Shown: piece by piece, positions 8,117-15,995 of the stretch
Layout of the letters: every line of letters begins with the position of its first letter
How positions within the stretch are numbered: the first letter of the stretch is position 1
Made by a program: the position numbers and the translations under genes
DNA from: a bacterium
Lineage (GTDB): Bacteria > Chloroflexota > Chloroflexia > Chloroflexales > Kallotenuaceae
NCBI GenBank assembly: GCA_016781525.1
Contig: JADDQE010000103.1
Coordinates: 1 to 47,354, forward strand
Direction of reading: 5' to 3'
Length of the DNA stretch: 47,354 bases
Notes under the pieces: model-generated
The model's input: the letters and a program-made list of their open reading frames with translations, nothing else
Told to the model about the DNA's origin: nothing
Databases searched by the model: none

Positions 8117-9373
8117 CTACGGGGTCCACAACGTTCCATCGGGCCAGCGGCTCTGAGTCCACTCGATTGGTTGCACGTTAATTGGGTACTTGGTGGCTTG
8201 CTCCTCATCAATGTCAATCCCAAACCCTGGCTTGTCGTTTGCCCAGAGGAAGCCACCGTGAAGCTCGGGCGTGCCCGGAAAGACCTCGTAGATTTGGTCG
8301 CTGAAATTGATAACTTCCTGCACGCCAAAGTTATGACAAGCCAGATCGAGGTGGAGGTTGGCCGCATGCCCTACCGGCGAAACATCACCTGGACCGTGCC
8401 AGGCGGTACGTACACCGAATGCCTCACACAATGTCGCTAACTTGCGTGCCGGCGTAAGCCCGCCGAGCTGGGAGATATGCGCCCGAATAAAATCGATCAG
8501 CTGCTCGGCGATTAGCGGTCGCCATTCCAATGGATTGTTGTGGAGCTCACCCATCGCAATCGGCGTGGCACATTGGTCGCGCAGGCGGCGGAACCACTCG
8601 ATCTGGTCCGGCGCCAGCGGGTCTTCAAGGAAGAAGAGACGATATGGCTCGACAGCCTTGGCCAGCCGGATCGCATCAATTGGGGCGAGACGCTCGTGAA
8701 TATCGTGCAGCAGGAAAAGATCGAACCCAATCGCTGCACGAATATGCTCGAACATCTCAGGAATGGAGCGGGCATACTTGTCCGGATCGTAATAGGCGCC
8801 CGGAAACGTACTTTCAAGCTGGTCCATTGCCTGCATGCGGTGCGTTGCCTGCGGTGCGACCTTGACGGGTTGCGCGGTGAAGCCGGTAATATCCTTGACC
8901 CGTCCGCCGTAACCACCCATCTGGCAGCGAACTGCACGGTAGCCTTGCTCCTGATACTTGATGACGTTTTCAAGTACCTCCTGCGGCTCGCGGCCATCGG
9001 CATGCCGATACACCATCGCCGCCTCGCGGCACTTGCCGCCGAGCAGGTCGTATACTGGCATGTTGGCGAGCTTGCCTTTAATGTCCCACAGCGCGATATC
9101 GACACCACTTACGGCGTTGTTTAGTACTGGACCATTACGCCAGTAACTGTTGACCATCATCATGTGCCATAAGTCTTCGATATTGCTTGGGTCACGGCCG
9201 CGGAGTAGTGGATCAAGATATTCGTCCACCGCCTGCGCGACAAGCGTGGGACGCTGCGTAAAGGTGGCACAGCCCAGCCCATACAGGCCCGGCTGATCGG
9301 TCTCGACTTTGACCACGATGAGTGCAATCCCGTCAGGGGCAGTCAGAATGGAGCGAACTTTGGTTATCTTCAT
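8117..9373 (-). CDS. ManD/RspA-type sugar-acid dehydratase (enolase superfamily)
   Basis: Enolase-superfamily dehydratase of the mannonate dehydratase (ManD, RspA) subgroup, which removes water from D-mannonate and/or D-gluconate to give 2-keto-3-deoxygluconate. The 418 residues begin with the capping domain and continue into the Mg-binding barrel: D224-x-H226 in LLHDIHERL, Glu in FFLEDPL, Glu in IAMGELHNN. The C-terminal HGPGDVSPVGHAANLHLDL is diagnostic of the ManD subgroup. The ATG at 9373 is preceded by AGGA at 7 nt. Some family members are nearly inactive, so activity is inferred. It is the last gene of the minus-strand sugar-acid block and ends at an intrinsic terminator. UxuA, an unrelated mannonate dehydratase, lies in the same block. 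Confidence 0.88.
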   Translation of the reverse strand: MKITKVRSILTAPDGIALIVVKVETDQPGLYGLGCATFTQRPTLVAQAVDEYLDPLLRGRDPSNIEDLWHMMMVNSYWRNGPVLNNAVSGVDIALWDIKGKLANMPVYDLLGGKCREAAMVYRHADGREPQEVLENVIKYQEQGYRAVRCQMGGYGGRVKDITGFTAQPVKVAPQATHRMQAMDQLESTFPGAYYDPDKYARSIPEMFEHIRAAIGFDLFLLHDIHERLAPIDAIRLAKAVEPYRLFFLEDPLAPDQIEWFRRLRDQCATPIAMGELHNNPLEWRPLIAEQLIDFIRAHISQLGGLTPARKLATLCEAFGVRTAWHGPGDVSPVGHAANLHLDLACHNFGVQEVINFSDQIYEVFPGTPELHGGFLWANDKPGFGIDIDEEQATKYPINVQPIEWTQSRWPDGTLWTP

Positions 9374-9442
9374 GGCGTTATCCTAGCTCAGCCACAGGTA
9401 GAGAGTTCCGTTACTTCCTCGCGCCGCACGGAATGGTGTGCA

Positions 9443-9465
9443 GGCTACTGTCAGCGACAGTAGCC
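9443..9465. repeat. 23-bp palindrome with CTGTCAGCGACAG core
   Basis: GGCTACTGTC-AGC-GACAGTAGCC, perfect 10-bp arms around three bases, in the 140-bp gap between the two enolase-superfamily genes and 70-92 bp upstream of the ManD start. Its core is nearly identical to that at 4822-4840. It could be an operator or an intercistronic RNA hairpin. Confidence 0.5.
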
Positions 9466-9513
9466 CGAGCAGCGTTTAGCTCCGCACGGCGCGGAAACCG
9501 GATGGATTTGATC

Positions 9514-10836
9514 CTATGACCAGAGCCGATCCCAGTTACGCTCAGTACCCCACTGGGGCGTCGGCTCGAAAAAGCCCTGATCCTCGGGCACGAGGTGTTC
9601 TTTGAAAACCTCTTCATTGATCTCGAAGCCCAGCCCTGGCGCCTCCGGAACCTGAATATAGCCGTTCTGGATGATTGGCTTCGGCACGCCGTCAATGAAG
9701 TCGTTCCAGAAGGGCACATCGGTGAAGTGATGCTCGAGCGCAATAAAGTTTTCAGTTGCAGCCGCGCAGTGCACGCTCGCCATCGTGCTGATCGGCGTCC
9801 CGGCCATGTGCATTGCCATGCTGATGCCGTATTCTTGGGCCATGTCGCCGATCCTCTTCGTCTCGAGGATGCCGCCGCTCGTGGCCATATCCGGATGAAT
9901 CACGTTGACACCACGTGCCTCTAGCAGTGGCCGGAACCCTTCTTTTAAGTAGATGTCTTCACCTGTGCAAACCGGGGTGTTCAACGCCCGTTCAAGCTGC
10001 ACCCATTTGTCGGTGAACTGCCACGGCACAAGATCTTCGAGCCAGGCGAGGTTGTAGGGCTCGAGCGCGTGGCCAAGCCGGATACAGTCGTCGACCCCGA
10101 TATGGCCAAAGTGATCCGCTGCGATCGGCACCTGATCGCCCACGACCGCTCGCACCTGGTCAACGTACTCGCAAATCAGGTTGATGCCTTTGGGAGTCAG
10201 ACGAACATGCGTGAACGGGTGCATCAGCTGATAGATATTGAGCATCTGCTCGATTTTGTCTTCCGGATCACCTGGCAGCATACCCTGCGGCCATGACAAG
10301 GCCCCCTTGATGCCGATCAATGGCTGAACACCCAGGTCCATCTTCAGCATCGTGAAGCCGCGATCAATACGCTCTTGGAGCTTCCGGCCCATCGCCTCGC
10401 CGGTCGGTTCGTTCGGCGTGTCGCAGTACATGCGGACACGATCACGGAACTTACCACCGGCCAGCACGTAGGCTGGCACGCCGTACGCCTTGCCCGCGAG
10501 GTCCATCAGGGCCATTTCGATCCCACACACGCCGCCACCCTGCCGTCCATGGTGGCCGAACTGCTTAATCTTGCGGAAGATCTTGTCGACATTGCACGGA
10601 TTTTCACCAAGAATCCGGCCTTTCAGCATCAGTGCGTACGTTTTGCCTGCGAGATCGCGTACTTCCCCGTACCCGCTCAGGCCCTGGTTTGTATCGATGC
10701 GAACAATGGTGAAATGCCACTTATCCCAGCCTACCGTCGCCGTCCGCACATCGGTGATGCGGAGCTCGCTCGGACGTGAGGCAGTGCGTACGTGGTCCTC
10801 GGGTTTGGCCGAGTCTTGGTGTGTCGTTGATTGCAT
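9514..10836 (-). CDS. Mandelate racemase/enolase-superfamily dehydratase, substrate unknown
   Basis: Acid-sugar dehydratase-like protein of 440 residues, from a subfamily different from the two other enolase-superfamily proteins in the window. Visible catalytic elements: base Lys in MLKMDLG (about 166), metal ligands Asp in AADHFGH (about 240), Glu in WLEDLVPW and Glu in CTGEDIY, and a late His in MAMHMAGTP (about 343). This layout fits the mandelate racemase subgroup, which abstracts the proton next to a carboxylate. The longer frame from 10863 overlaps the preceding gene; the ATG at 10836, two bases after that gene's stop, is preferred although its ribosome-binding site is weak. Substrate cannot be named; the neighbours suggest a hexonate, hexarate or deoxy-hexonate. 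Confidence 0.82.
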   Translation of the reverse strand: MQSTTHQDSAKPEDHVRTASRPSELRITDVRTATVGWDKWHFTIVRIDTNQGLSGYGEVRDLAGKTYALMLKGRILGENPCNVDKIFRKIKQFGHHGRQGGGVCGIEMALMDLAGKAYGVPAYVLAGGKFRDRVRMYCDTPNEPTGEAMGRKLQERIDRGFTMLKMDLGVQPLIGIKGALSWPQGMLPGDPEDKIEQMLNIYQLMHPFTHVRLTPKGINLICEYVDQVRAVVGDQVPIAADHFGHIGVDDCIRLGHALEPYNLAWLEDLVPWQFTDKWVQLERALNTPVCTGEDIYLKEGFRPLLEARGVNVIHPDMATSGGILETKRIGDMAQEYGISMAMHMAGTPISTMASVHCAAATENFIALEHHFTDVPFWNDFIDGVPKPIIQNGYIQVPEAPGLGFEINEEVFKEHLVPEDQGFFEPTPQWGTERNWDRLWS

Positions 10837-10838
10837 GG

Positions 10839-11675
10839 CTATTTTCCGTTCTCCCGCTTCCAATTTTGGAAATCTGCTTCGATGTCGTCACGCCACGTTG
10901 GGACGTCGATTTCGCCGCTGGTGTACGTTCCCTCGCCCAGACGCATTTTGCCGAACTCGTCGCGCACACGAACATTTTCGCTTGTCTCGACGACTTCCTG
11001 GGCCAGATGGGGTGGGATGAAAATAACACCGGTGGGGGTACCAAGCACAACATCGCCCGGCAGAACCGTTACCCCACCGATGCGGATTGGAATATTGATG
11101 CCGCCTAGGGTAACGTCGGCGATTGCTGTGGGGTCGACCCCGCGCACGTAAAAGTTAACGTCGCTGAGCTCGACGAGACCTTGATAGTCGCGGATGCCAC
11201 CGTCGATCACGGCGCCCGCCCGTGTGCGGCTGCGGACAGCTGTGCCAAGATTATCGCCGACAACCGTGCCATCCTTGATCTTGCCGAAGATATCCACCAC
11301 CATGACATCGTTGGCTTGTAAGCTCTCGATGATCCAAGAGTTTTGTCCGCCGATTCTGCCCCGTCCTTCGTTAAGCCCCGCCTGCTGAATGGCATCATGA
11401 TAATCCGGGCGGTGAGGCAGAAATTGTGCAGTTACGGCGCGGCCAACCGTGATGGTGCCGGGATGCGTCTCCATCCAGTTACCCTCGAACTGCCGGTGAT
11501 ACCCGTGTGCGCGCAGGACGCCCCATGCTTCCTCGGTGGTGACCAATTTCATCCGTTCAAGCAGGTCATCCGGAACCTGCGGCCGTCCGTCGGGGAACCG
11601 GTCAAACGGATTCAGGCTCGTCAGCTCGATCAGGTCTTCGCGAGAAGGCTGAACATGCATGCGTTGTTGCTCCAT
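10839..11675 (-). CDS. RraA-like (HMG/CHA aldolase family) protein with N-terminal extension
   Basis: Member of the RraA-like family, whose enzymes include 4-hydroxy-4-methyl-2-oxoglutarate aldolases and oxaloacetate decarboxylases acting on keto acids; the E. coli founder inhibits RNase E. The core (about residues 70-240) has GDNLG, then DGGIRDYQG with R162-D163, the Arg-Asp pair that binds keto acid and metal in this family. At 278 residues it is clearly longer than RraA (about 160), with about 65 extra N-terminal residues and a C-terminal helix. Its ATG directly follows the stop of the upstream SDR gene and its stop is 2 nt before the next start, so it belongs to the sugar-acid operon. A role in cleaving a keto-deoxy acid is likely; the exact reaction is not known. 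Confidence 0.8.
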   Translation of the reverse strand: MEQQRMHVQPSREDLIELTSLNPFDRFPDGRPQVPDDLLERMKLVTTEEAWGVLRAHGYHRQFEGNWMETHPGTITVGRAVTAQFLPHRPDYHDAIQQAGLNEGRGRIGGQNSWIIESLQANDVMVVDIFGKIKDGTVVGDNLGTAVRSRTRAGAVIDGGIRDYQGLVELSDVNFYVRGVDPTAIADVTLGGINIPIRIGGVTVLPGDVVLGTPTGVIFIPPHLAQEVVETSENVRVRDEFGKMRLGEGTYTSGEIDVPTWRDDIEADFQNWKRENGK

Positions 11676-12506
11676 TTAGTGTGTATCATGTTGCCAGCCG
11701 AGCAAGCGTTCGGCTTTACTGGAATTAAAGAAGCTATGGTTGCCGGCGAACGTTCCACGGACGGGTATCCCGGGAAAGAAGCGCTGGCTGAGCTCAAGGG
11801 ACGGCGTATCCACCGTCGTATCCGGTGCGACGATATAGAAGACCTCGTGACCCCGGTAGGTAGCTGTGACCGAAAGCAGGCATGCACGAGCAGCCGCATC
11901 CAGAGAAGTGTATCCCCATAGATGCTTCGCCACCATGCCGGATTCGTTCCTGCCCCAAGTGACGGCGGTGGACCGCTCTGGAACGACCCAATGGAAGCGT
12001 AGGCTGGCGATTGTCATGTCCTCATAGCGCCGTGCGATCGAGTCAGCCTGCTGTTCGCAAATCCACTTAGACAGGCTATACGGGTCTTCGTTGTACGTGG
12101 GATGCTCCTCGTCCAATGGAAAATAGTCGTAGTGCGGCGAGCGGCTATACGCCGCACCAGTCGCGTTTACGCTGGAAGCCTGACAAACATGCTTGATCTC
12201 CAACTGGGCGGCGGCCAGCAGCGCGTTATAACTGCTGACAACGTTGTTGTTATGAACTACATGGTCCGGATGACCTCCCGGCGCAGGGATCGCAGCCAGA
12301 TGAATGAGCGCGTCACAGCCTTCGAGCGCTCGCTCGACATCGGCATAATCCATCATATCGACTTGGACAAAAGGGACATTCGCTTGATCTGCTGCTGGCC
12401 CCGGCTGCGTACGATCGATGCTCACAACGCTATGCTCCTGGGCCAGCACGAGATCGATCACGGCGCGTCCAACTCGGCCGCTACCGCCAGTAACTGCAAT
12501 TCGCAT
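11676..12506 (-). CDS. NAD-dependent epimerase/dehydratase-family SDR, uronate-dehydrogenase-like
   Basis: Extended short-chain dehydrogenase of 276 residues. It has the N-terminal nucleotide-binding TGGSGRVGR, Asp in SIDR after beta-2 (favouring NAD), catalytic Ser at 111-112 (QASSVNA) and Y143-x3-K147 (YSLSK). Its small size and place among sugar-acid genes fit a uronate dehydrogenase (uronic acid to aldarolactone) or a related sugar 1-dehydrogenase, but the substrate is inferred. A close paralogue lies at 22969-23820 in the opposite arm; they share GCDALIHLAA, YSLSKW, GHEVFYIVAP and SKAERxLGW. AAGGA lies 8 nt before the ATG. The stop TAA abuts the RraA-like ATG. Confidence 0.83.
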   Translation of the reverse strand: MRIAVTGGSGRVGRAVIDLVLAQEHSVVSIDRTQPGPAADQANVPFVQVDMMDYADVERALEGCDALIHLAAIPAPGGHPDHVVHNNNVVSSYNALLAAAQLEIKHVCQASSVNATGAAYSRSPHYDYFPLDEEHPTYNEDPYSLSKWICEQQADSIARRYEDMTIASLRFHWVVPERSTAVTWGRNESGMVAKHLWGYTSLDAAARACLLSVTATYRGHEVFYIVAPDTTVDTPSLELSQRFFPGIPVRGTFAGNHSFFNSSKAERLLGWQHDTH

Positions 12507-12540
12507 GAACGAAATCCTTGGATTGGATGATCAACCGTTG

Positions 12541-13524
12541 CTACGCCTCGTTTGTGCCATACACGGCTTCGCGGAGCCCACGGATATAGCCGATGGCATA
12601 CAAACGACCGAAGGATGAATACCCGGCGTTTGCATTGCTATCGCCCTCCACCGTCGGGACGTGGTCCGGTCGCAGCACGCCTTCAAAGCCGATCTCTTTG
12701 TAGGCCTTCATACAGGCCAACATATCGGTCTTTCCCTCGTCATGCCAGGTTTCTTCAAACTTTTCCACGGAGCCCCGTACGTCGCGGAAATGCACAAAGA
12801 AAATCTTGTTCTGCCGCCCGAAGTGACGAATGACGCCTGGCAGATCATCCGTCATCAGCGTAAAGTTGCCCTGGCACATCGTAATCCCGTTCATCGGGCT
12901 AGGGACAAGATCCAGCAGCCGCTGAAAGTTCTCGACGCTGCGCATGATCCGCCCTACTCCGCGGATTGGGGACAGCGGCGGATCGTCGGGGTGCATCGCA
13001 AGCTTAACATTGGCGCGCTCGGCAACAGGAACGACGCGCCGCAGAAAATACTCAAGGTTTTGCCACAGCTCGTCTTCACTGATTGGCCCGAGCTCGGTTG
13101 GCGGCGCGTCGCGCACCATGGCGTAGTCAAAGCTCGTGACGACAGAGCCACCGCGTGCGGGCGTGTCCGTTTTGGTGCGTAGCCAGTTAAAATCGGTCAT
13201 CCACTCATAACACCATACAGGAATGCCGAGCTTGCCCATATTCTCCAAGAGGGTACACACCGTATCGATTTCCGCATCACGGCCCGGCAAGCCACGCTTA
13301 GCATTGTTTAGAGGAGGCCGCGCTTCGATCACGGCTAGCTTGAATCCCCCCTGCTCGTAGCGCGCTTTCATACGCGCCAGCAGGTCGTAATCCCAGGGTG
13401 CTTGGGTGCCATCGACAGCTTCCTCAAAGGGGAGGCCACCTACGGCCCAATCGACCCCGGCTTGCTTCGTCATCTTCCACAGCGACGTGGGGGTCGGCGT
13501 CAAGAACTCGGCGATTTCAATCAC
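12541..13524 (-). CDS. uxuA: Mannonate dehydratase
   Basis: UxuA dehydrates D-mannonate to 2-keto-3-deoxygluconate in hexuronate breakdown. It is a TIM-barrel enzyme of the xylose-isomerase-like fold and is unrelated to ManD. The 327 residues show the Mn-site and catalytic motifs AMHPDDPP, MCQGNF, HFRDVRG and LRPDHVP. It is shorter than E. coli UxuA (394) but comparable to compact bacterial versions. The start is GTG at 13524 with AGGAGG about 11 nt upstream, 18 nt after the stop of the deleted SDR gene. The expected partner, a fructuronate reductase (UxuB), is not present intact; the truncated SDR just upstream may once have had such a role. Confidence 0.9.
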   Translation of the reverse strand: MIEIAEFLTPTPTSLWKMTKQAGVDWAVGGLPFEEAVDGTQAPWDYDLLARMKARYEQGGFKLAVIEARPPLNNAKRGLPGRDAEIDTVCTLLENMGKLGIPVWCYEWMTDFNWLRTKTDTPARGGSVVTSFDYAMVRDAPPTELGPISEDELWQNLEYFLRRVVPVAERANVKLAMHPDDPPLSPIRGVGRIMRSVENFQRLLDLVPSPMNGITMCQGNFTLMTDDLPGVIRHFGRQNKIFFVHFRDVRGSVEKFEETWHDEGKTDMLACMKAYKEIGFEGVLRPDHVPTVEGDSNANAGYSSFGRLYAIGYIRGLREAVYGTNEA

Positions 13525-13542
13525 AGCGACCTTGGCCTCCTA

Positions 13543-13845
13543 TTAACTACCCTGCATAGCGGCGCTACGTCCGCCGTCGATAAGGATCGTGGAGCCCGAG
13601 ATGAAGCCCGCGAGCGGACTACACAAAAACGTGCAGAGCGCAGCAACGTCGACCGGCAGTCCTAAACGGCCGACTGGGTGCAACCGTTCAATCTGCGTGC
13701 GCTTTGCACGCGGATCGGGAAACGAATCGAACCACGCCGTCGCGAGCTGCGTGTCAATAAAGCCGGGGGCAATCCCAGCGCCAATTCCGCTGCTGACACC
13801 TGTGACAACAGCACGAGAACGGCTCAGACCCATGTTAAACGCCAT
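13543..13845 (-). pseudogene. Classical SDR with in-frame internal deletion
   Basis: A 100-residue frame in which the start of a classical short-chain dehydrogenase (AVVTGVSSGIG, the TGxxxGxG cofactor motif) is joined at about residue 25 to its C-terminal part (APGFIDTQL, then GRLGLPVDVAALCTFLCSP and ISGSTILIDGG). About 150 residues are absent, including the NNAG segment and the catalytic Ser and YxxxK, so it cannot be an active dehydrogenase. Start, ribosome-binding site (GAGG, 6 nt before ATG) and stop are intact and the reading frame is kept, so a small protein may still be made. No trace of the missing part is seen in other frames. It overlaps the end of the aldose-epimerase-like gene by 11 bp. 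Confidence 0.8.
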
Positions 13846-14824
13846 GACCTGCCTCTAATTCAAGCTCTAGCGCCCAGTCATAGGTGCCATTCGCCGGTAC
13901 TGTAGCATAGACCTTCTGCTTAGTCACCGCGTCGGCCAGCGAGTCCTGCGCGCCGATACAGGGCTCAAGTCCCAGATTATAGTACGGCTCCCCGCCGTCC
14001 GGGGCACCTCCACCCAGGTTCATCCAAAAAGCGACTTGCGGTAGCTTGGCGGTATCCCACCGTATCTGCAGCGTACCATCCGCCGCCTGTACGCGTGCCC
14101 AGCCCTCACGCAGTGGATTGCTCCAAAGCTTTAGGGCGATGCCGGCGGTGCGGCCTGGCAGCACCTTGAGATCGATTGCGCGCCGCTCAAGCTGCAATGT
14201 TAGCGGGTAGCGCAGATCGGAGTCCTGGGTAATTAAGTCATTGGGAATACTGGCCCAGCGATTGAAACAAGTATCTGGAGGAAAAAGGAGCTGCATGCCT
14301 GGCTCAATCGCCAGCAATGGGTGCATCGACCAGATGAATGAGAGCGGTGCGGCAGCCTTGTTCGTGACGAGGTACTCGCAGCGTAGGCAGGCCGAGCCAG
14401 CTTGAAGGTGAATCGTGCGCTCGAAGGTATAGGGCAGCCGCCGCCCCTGCCAAGTGGCGTGTAGCTGGGCACCGCTGGCCGTTTCTTCCACCACCACGAC
14501 CGGAGTTTGGGACCACAACTCACCGTGGTCTTGAATCGGCACGCCTAACCACGGCGCCATCGGGTAGTGGCAGGGCGCGACGCTCGGAAAGCACTCATCC
14601 CAGCCGCCCGTGTCGGCCTCAAGCACATACGATCTGGAATAATCCAGTCGCTGATATGGCAGGCGTGGATTACGCCAGAGCCACTCTCGGCCAGTACGCC
14701 GATCACGTAATGTGCTGATTTTGCCACCAAGCTCAGGGATAAGCGCCAGTGAAAGAACCCCCGTATCGACCTCGACGGCATCGAATCCATCGATAGCAGA
14801 GTAGGTGATGATGCAGTGCGTCAC
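13835..14824 (-). CDS. Aldose 1-epimerase-like (galactose-mutarotase fold) protein
   Basis: Beta-sandwich sugar-binding protein of 329 residues that probably interconverts anomers of a sugar or uronic acid. It has the family-like N-terminus LIPELGGKISTLRDRRTGREWLW, a His-containing DHGELW near residue 100, a central FIWSMHPLLAIEPG and a late LGLEPCIGA, where mutarotases carry the catalytic Glu. It starts with GTG at 14824 and is the first catabolic gene downstream of the ABC transporter genes. Assignment to the mutarotase superfamily is good; true epimerase activity is less certain because related proteins have diverged. Confidence 0.7.
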   Translation of the reverse strand: MTHCIITYSAIDGFDAVEVDTGVLSLALIPELGGKISTLRDRRTGREWLWRNPRLPYQRLDYSRSYVLEADTGGWDECFPSVAPCHYPMAPWLGVPIQDHGELWSQTPVVVVEETASGAQLHATWQGRRLPYTFERTIHLQAGSACLRCEYLVTNKAAAPLSFIWSMHPLLAIEPGMQLLFPPDTCFNRWASIPNDLITQDSDLRYPLTLQLERRAIDLKVLPGRTAGIALKLWSNPLREGWARVQAADGTLQIRWDTAKLPQVAFWMNLGGGAPDGGEPYYNLGLEPCIGAQDSLADAVTKQKVYATVPANGTYDWALELELEAGHGV

Positions 14825-14984
14825 ACGGATTAGCCTTCCACGGTCATCTAATCGCGCTCAACCAAATACTCTGTTCTCCACCGTTGCCATTGCCGGGGGC
14901 GCTACCTACATCTTGTCATGCGGCTACAGCCCCCGTGGGTCAGCTGCAGCACATCCTGATGGAGCCACGGCCGCCCGCCCCCGC
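14825..14984 (-). other. 160-bp gap between the importer genes and the catabolic genes
   Basis: No coding evidence. GGGGGC (14895-14900) can pair with GCCCCC (14929-14934) across a long loop, a weak candidate for a processing or attenuation hairpin between the transporter and enzyme parts of the block. A separate promoter here is possible but no clear boxes were found. Confidence 0.35.
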
Positions 14985-15995
14985 TCATACGGGCAGAAGT
15001 TTCCACAAGTGCTCCGAGGGGATCGTCGGGTGCTGATCCTGCAAGTAGCATGACGCCGCTTGATGCGTACCGAGTTGGAATAACGGTGGAGCCACGGTAC
15101 ATTTTTCCATTGCGAAAGGACAGCGCGGGTAGAACTTACACCCTGTGGTAATCTCTTGGTGCTCGGCCTCACGTGCCTTGATGTCCGTCTCCCCCCAACG
15201 CCGGCTCAGATCGGGCCACGGGATAGAGTCGATCAGCAGCTGCGTGTACGGGTGTTGCGGCCGTTTGATCACAGTATCGACATCACCTGCTTCCATCACC
15301 GCGCCGCGATAGAGCACGACAATTGATTTTGCTATATGGTAGGCCGTCGTGAGATCATGGGTGATGTAGACGATAGACACACCATAATTTTTTTGAAGCG
15401 AGCGGAGCGTTTCGAGGATGTTCGCACGTAGCGATGCATCCACCATCGAGACGGGCTCGTCGGCGATGAGCAGCCGCGGACGGAGCAGCAGCGCCCGCGC
15501 AACGTTAATCCGCTGACGCTGCCCACCCGACAGCTGGTGCGGAAAGCGGCCCAAGATGTCTTCGGGCCGGAGCCCAACGGCGGTAAGCGCTTCCTCCATC
15601 TTATCCCGTGCTTCGCGTTTCGACTTTGCAAGCTTGAAGCGCTGGATCGGGACGGTCAACAGGTGATCGACGGTATAGAATGGATTGAATACCGCAAAGG
15701 GATCTTGGAAGACCGCCTGCACTTCGCGCCGGAAGGTCATGCGGTCAGCGCCACGTAAGCGGCTGATATCCTGACCTTTATACAGAATCTGTCCCGACGA
15801 CGGCGCGATAAAGCCGAGCATCAACATGGCAAGGGTCGTCTTGCCGCTGCCGCTCTCGCCTGCAACCGTCAGGATCGTTGGCTCTGATTCGTCCAGCTTC
15901 AGTGATACGTCGTTAAGTGCGGTTGTCGATGTCTTTGACAGCAGGCCGCGCGTATACACTTTGGTGACGTTCCTGAATTCCATTAGCTCCGGCAT
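14985..15995 (-). CDS. Oligopeptide/dipeptide-type ABC transporter ATPase (DppF-like)
   Basis: Second ATPase of a nickel/peptide/opine-type (Dpp/Opp) importer, 336 residues. Walker A GESGSGKT (about 44-51), signature LSGGQRQR, Walker B LLIADEPVSMVD and the switch His in YITHDL are intact. The C-terminal oligopeptide-ABC extension with CKFYPRCPFAMEKC is present. The frame opens at 16082, but ATG 15995 is chosen because AAGGG lies 7 nt upstream and similarity begins there; this gives an 83-bp overlap with the end of the preceding ATPase gene. Encoded in an operon of sugar-acid genes, so a glycoside or uronic-acid oligomer is a plausible substrate. Confidence 0.9.
   Translation of the reverse strand: MPELMEFRNVTKVYTRGLLSKTSTTALNDVSLKLDESEPTILTVAGESGSGKTTLAMLMLGFIAPSSGQILYKGQDISRLRGADRMTFRREVQAVFQDPFAVFNPFYTVDHLLTVPIQRFKLAKSKREARDKMEEALTAVGLRPEDILGRFPHQLSGGQRQRINVARALLLRPRLLIADEPVSMVDASLRANILETLRSLQKNYGVSIVYITHDLTTAYHIAKSIVVLYRGAVMEAGDVDTVIKRPQHPYTQLLIDSIPWPDLSRRWGETDIKAREAEHQEITTGCKFYPRCPFAMEKCTVAPPLFQLGTHQAASCYLQDQHPTIPSEHLWKLLPV

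Noticed and set aside
13543-13845. Intact small SDR
   Set aside because: The Ser/Tyr/Lys catalytic region is missing; only cofactor and C-terminal pieces are present.
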